Below are positions 63,328 through 64,000 of a DNA stretch of 64,000 nt, piece after piece (the first letter of the stretch is position 1; every line of letters begins with the position of its first letter). The notes under the pieces are model-generated. The model was given only the letters and a program-made list of their open reading frames with translations, made no database searches and was not told where the DNA came from. The DNA is from JANQQC01 sp965262255 (GTDB lineage: Bacteria > Pseudomonadota > Alphaproteobacteria > Caulobacterales > Hyphomonadaceae). The DNA lies in NCBI GenBank assembly GCA_965262255.1, contig OZ253505.1, forward strand, positions 930,001 to 994,000, given 5' to 3'. A program made the translations under genes and the position numbers.

Positions 63328-63984
63328 TCAGATAGCGTTCGATCTTGGTTCTCCTAACGATGAGAGACAATCCCAAACACGTTTAGGAATTTCAGAACCA
63401 CTCCGTCCAATTGTAGACGCTCTATTTAACTGTCTATCGACGAATTCCCTAAGCTCTTCCGAGTCGTCATGTTCGAGCCAATGCAAAACAATGGAAGGCA
63501 TTGCCATTGCGAGCAATCCCCGCTTTGTGTACTGGTTATAATCAGTTGATGTATCTCCAGCTAACGTCCAAATCATATCCGAAACCTGCCATAAACGTTG
63601 AAGGGGTTGACTCATTCTCCACGGCAGTACCCCCCAACTGACAGCTCGTCGAACCGCTTCTTTATCATTTTCTAAAGCGCGAAGCCATTCCATAGTCCCG
63701 AGCGATACTTTGTCACGAACCCGCATGTCAGATAGATCCATCTCTTCAAGTCTTTGTCTAGCAATGCGTTCCGCTCTTTCGAAAAAGTGTTCTATCAAAT
63801 CGATGACACCGGACGGAGCTCCGAGAGCTTGTTGGTCAGCATCGAGGCCCACATTCTCTGCAGACTTCAACGCTACCGAATCCGTCCATCCACTGAACGC
63901 GACTTCTGGTAACATGGAATCCAACCAAGTATCGCGAATTTTCGCGGACGGGGTTTCAGACATGTCGTGTTGTTCATTATTCAT
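63328..63984 (-). CDS. COQ9 family protein (ubiquinone biosynthesis)
   Basis: A 218-residue protein of the COQ9 family. It shows WLDSMLPEVAFSGWTDSVAL, DLIEHFFERAERIARQRL, VRDKVSLGTMEWLRAL, AVSWGVLPWRMSQPLQRLWQ and DYNQYTKRGLLAMAMPSIVL, the typical TetR-like fold with a C-terminal amphipathic helix. In mitochondria COQ9 binds lipids and assists COQ7. The bacterial homolog is limited to alphaproteobacteria. The ATG at 63984 is preferred over the TTG at 63996. The gene begins close to the window edge. Confidence 0.92.
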   Translation of the reverse strand: MNNEQHDMSETPSAKIRDTWLDSMLPEVAFSGWTDSVALKSAENVGLDADQQALGAPSGVIDLIEHFFERAERIARQRLEEMDLSDMRVRDKVSLGTMEWLRALENDKEAVRRAVSWGVLPWRMSQPLQRLWQVSDMIWTLAGDTSTDYNQYTKRGLLAMAMPSIVLHWLEHDDSEELREFVDRQLNRASTIGRSGSEIPKRVWDCLSSLGEPRSNAI

Positions 63985-64000
63985 AGAAATACTCAAAGCC

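Overview
The window is a gene-dense, AT-leaning piece of a bacterial chromosome, almost certainly from an aerobic alphaproteobacterium. Markers are a GapR/DUF2312 protein, a DUF1674 (SdhAF4-like) protein beside htpX-rsmB, COQ9, the order sucC-sucD-sucA-sucB-lpd, an NADP isocitrate dehydrogenase, YdcH-purE-purK and a heparinase II/III gene next to rpe. TonB-dependent receptors, a SusB-like GH97 enzyme, a PhoD-like phosphatase and an anchored oligopeptidase suggest a free-living, probably aquatic, scavenging heterotroph. No tRNA, rRNA, CRISPR array or complete insertion sequence was seen.

Layout. 1-6.6 kb: a 3'-truncated GH97 lipoprotein diverges from a His/Asp/Glu-rich TonB receptor with a perfect Zur-type palindrome upstream; then an Atg22/UMF1-like MFS transporter, a TPR protein and GapR. 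6.6-14.7 kb: the 2-oxoglutarate dehydrogenase/succinyl-CoA synthetase operon (minus strand). 14.9-21.8 kb: PhoD-like lipoprotein, heparinase, rpe, then rsmB and htpX, with a Fic toxin and VbhA-like antitoxin inserted on the other strand. 22-24 kb: two tandem paralogous small proteins, DUF1674, a small basic protein and the RNase P RNA with a good sigma-70 promoter. 24-36.9 kb: oligopeptidase B-like lipoprotein, msrB, MaoC, DUF1428, VOC, a second TonB receptor, two acyl-CoA dehydrogenase-fold enzymes around a PlsC-type acyltransferase, a TrmJ-like methyltransferase and icd.

37.2-43.7 kb: a Xre/MbcA-RES toxin-antitoxin pair, whose toxin family destroys NAD+, lies directly upstream of the de novo NAD operon nadA-(secreted protein)-nadB-nadC. 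A strong palindrome precedes nadA. An SDR gene follows.

43.7-50 kb is the most unusual part. The expected xseB-ispA-dxs cluster is interrupted and flanked by two DNA methyltransferase genes on the opposite strand. The first encodes an N6-adenine methyltransferase fused to a C-terminal HNH nuclease. Its N-terminus runs through a G9 tract that puts the gene one base out of frame; eight G would restore a 471-residue protein, so this looks like a phase-variable switch in the OFF state. The second is a C5-cytosine methyltransferase with an apparent single extra G that splits it before the target-recognition region. Both have an AGGTA...TACCT element upstream, while no housekeeping gene in the window shows an evident frameshift.

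50-64 kb: ABC exporter, histidine phosphatase, lepB, a 212-bp region bounded by 23-bp inverted repeats, an MBL hydrolase, enoyl-CoA hydratase, a FecCD-type ABC importer without a binding protein, an ArsC-like protein with thiC, a degenerate SDR, YdcH, purE-purK and COQ9. Starts were moved to internal ATGs where a Shine-Dalgarno sequence, an ATGA overlap or family alignment favoured them.
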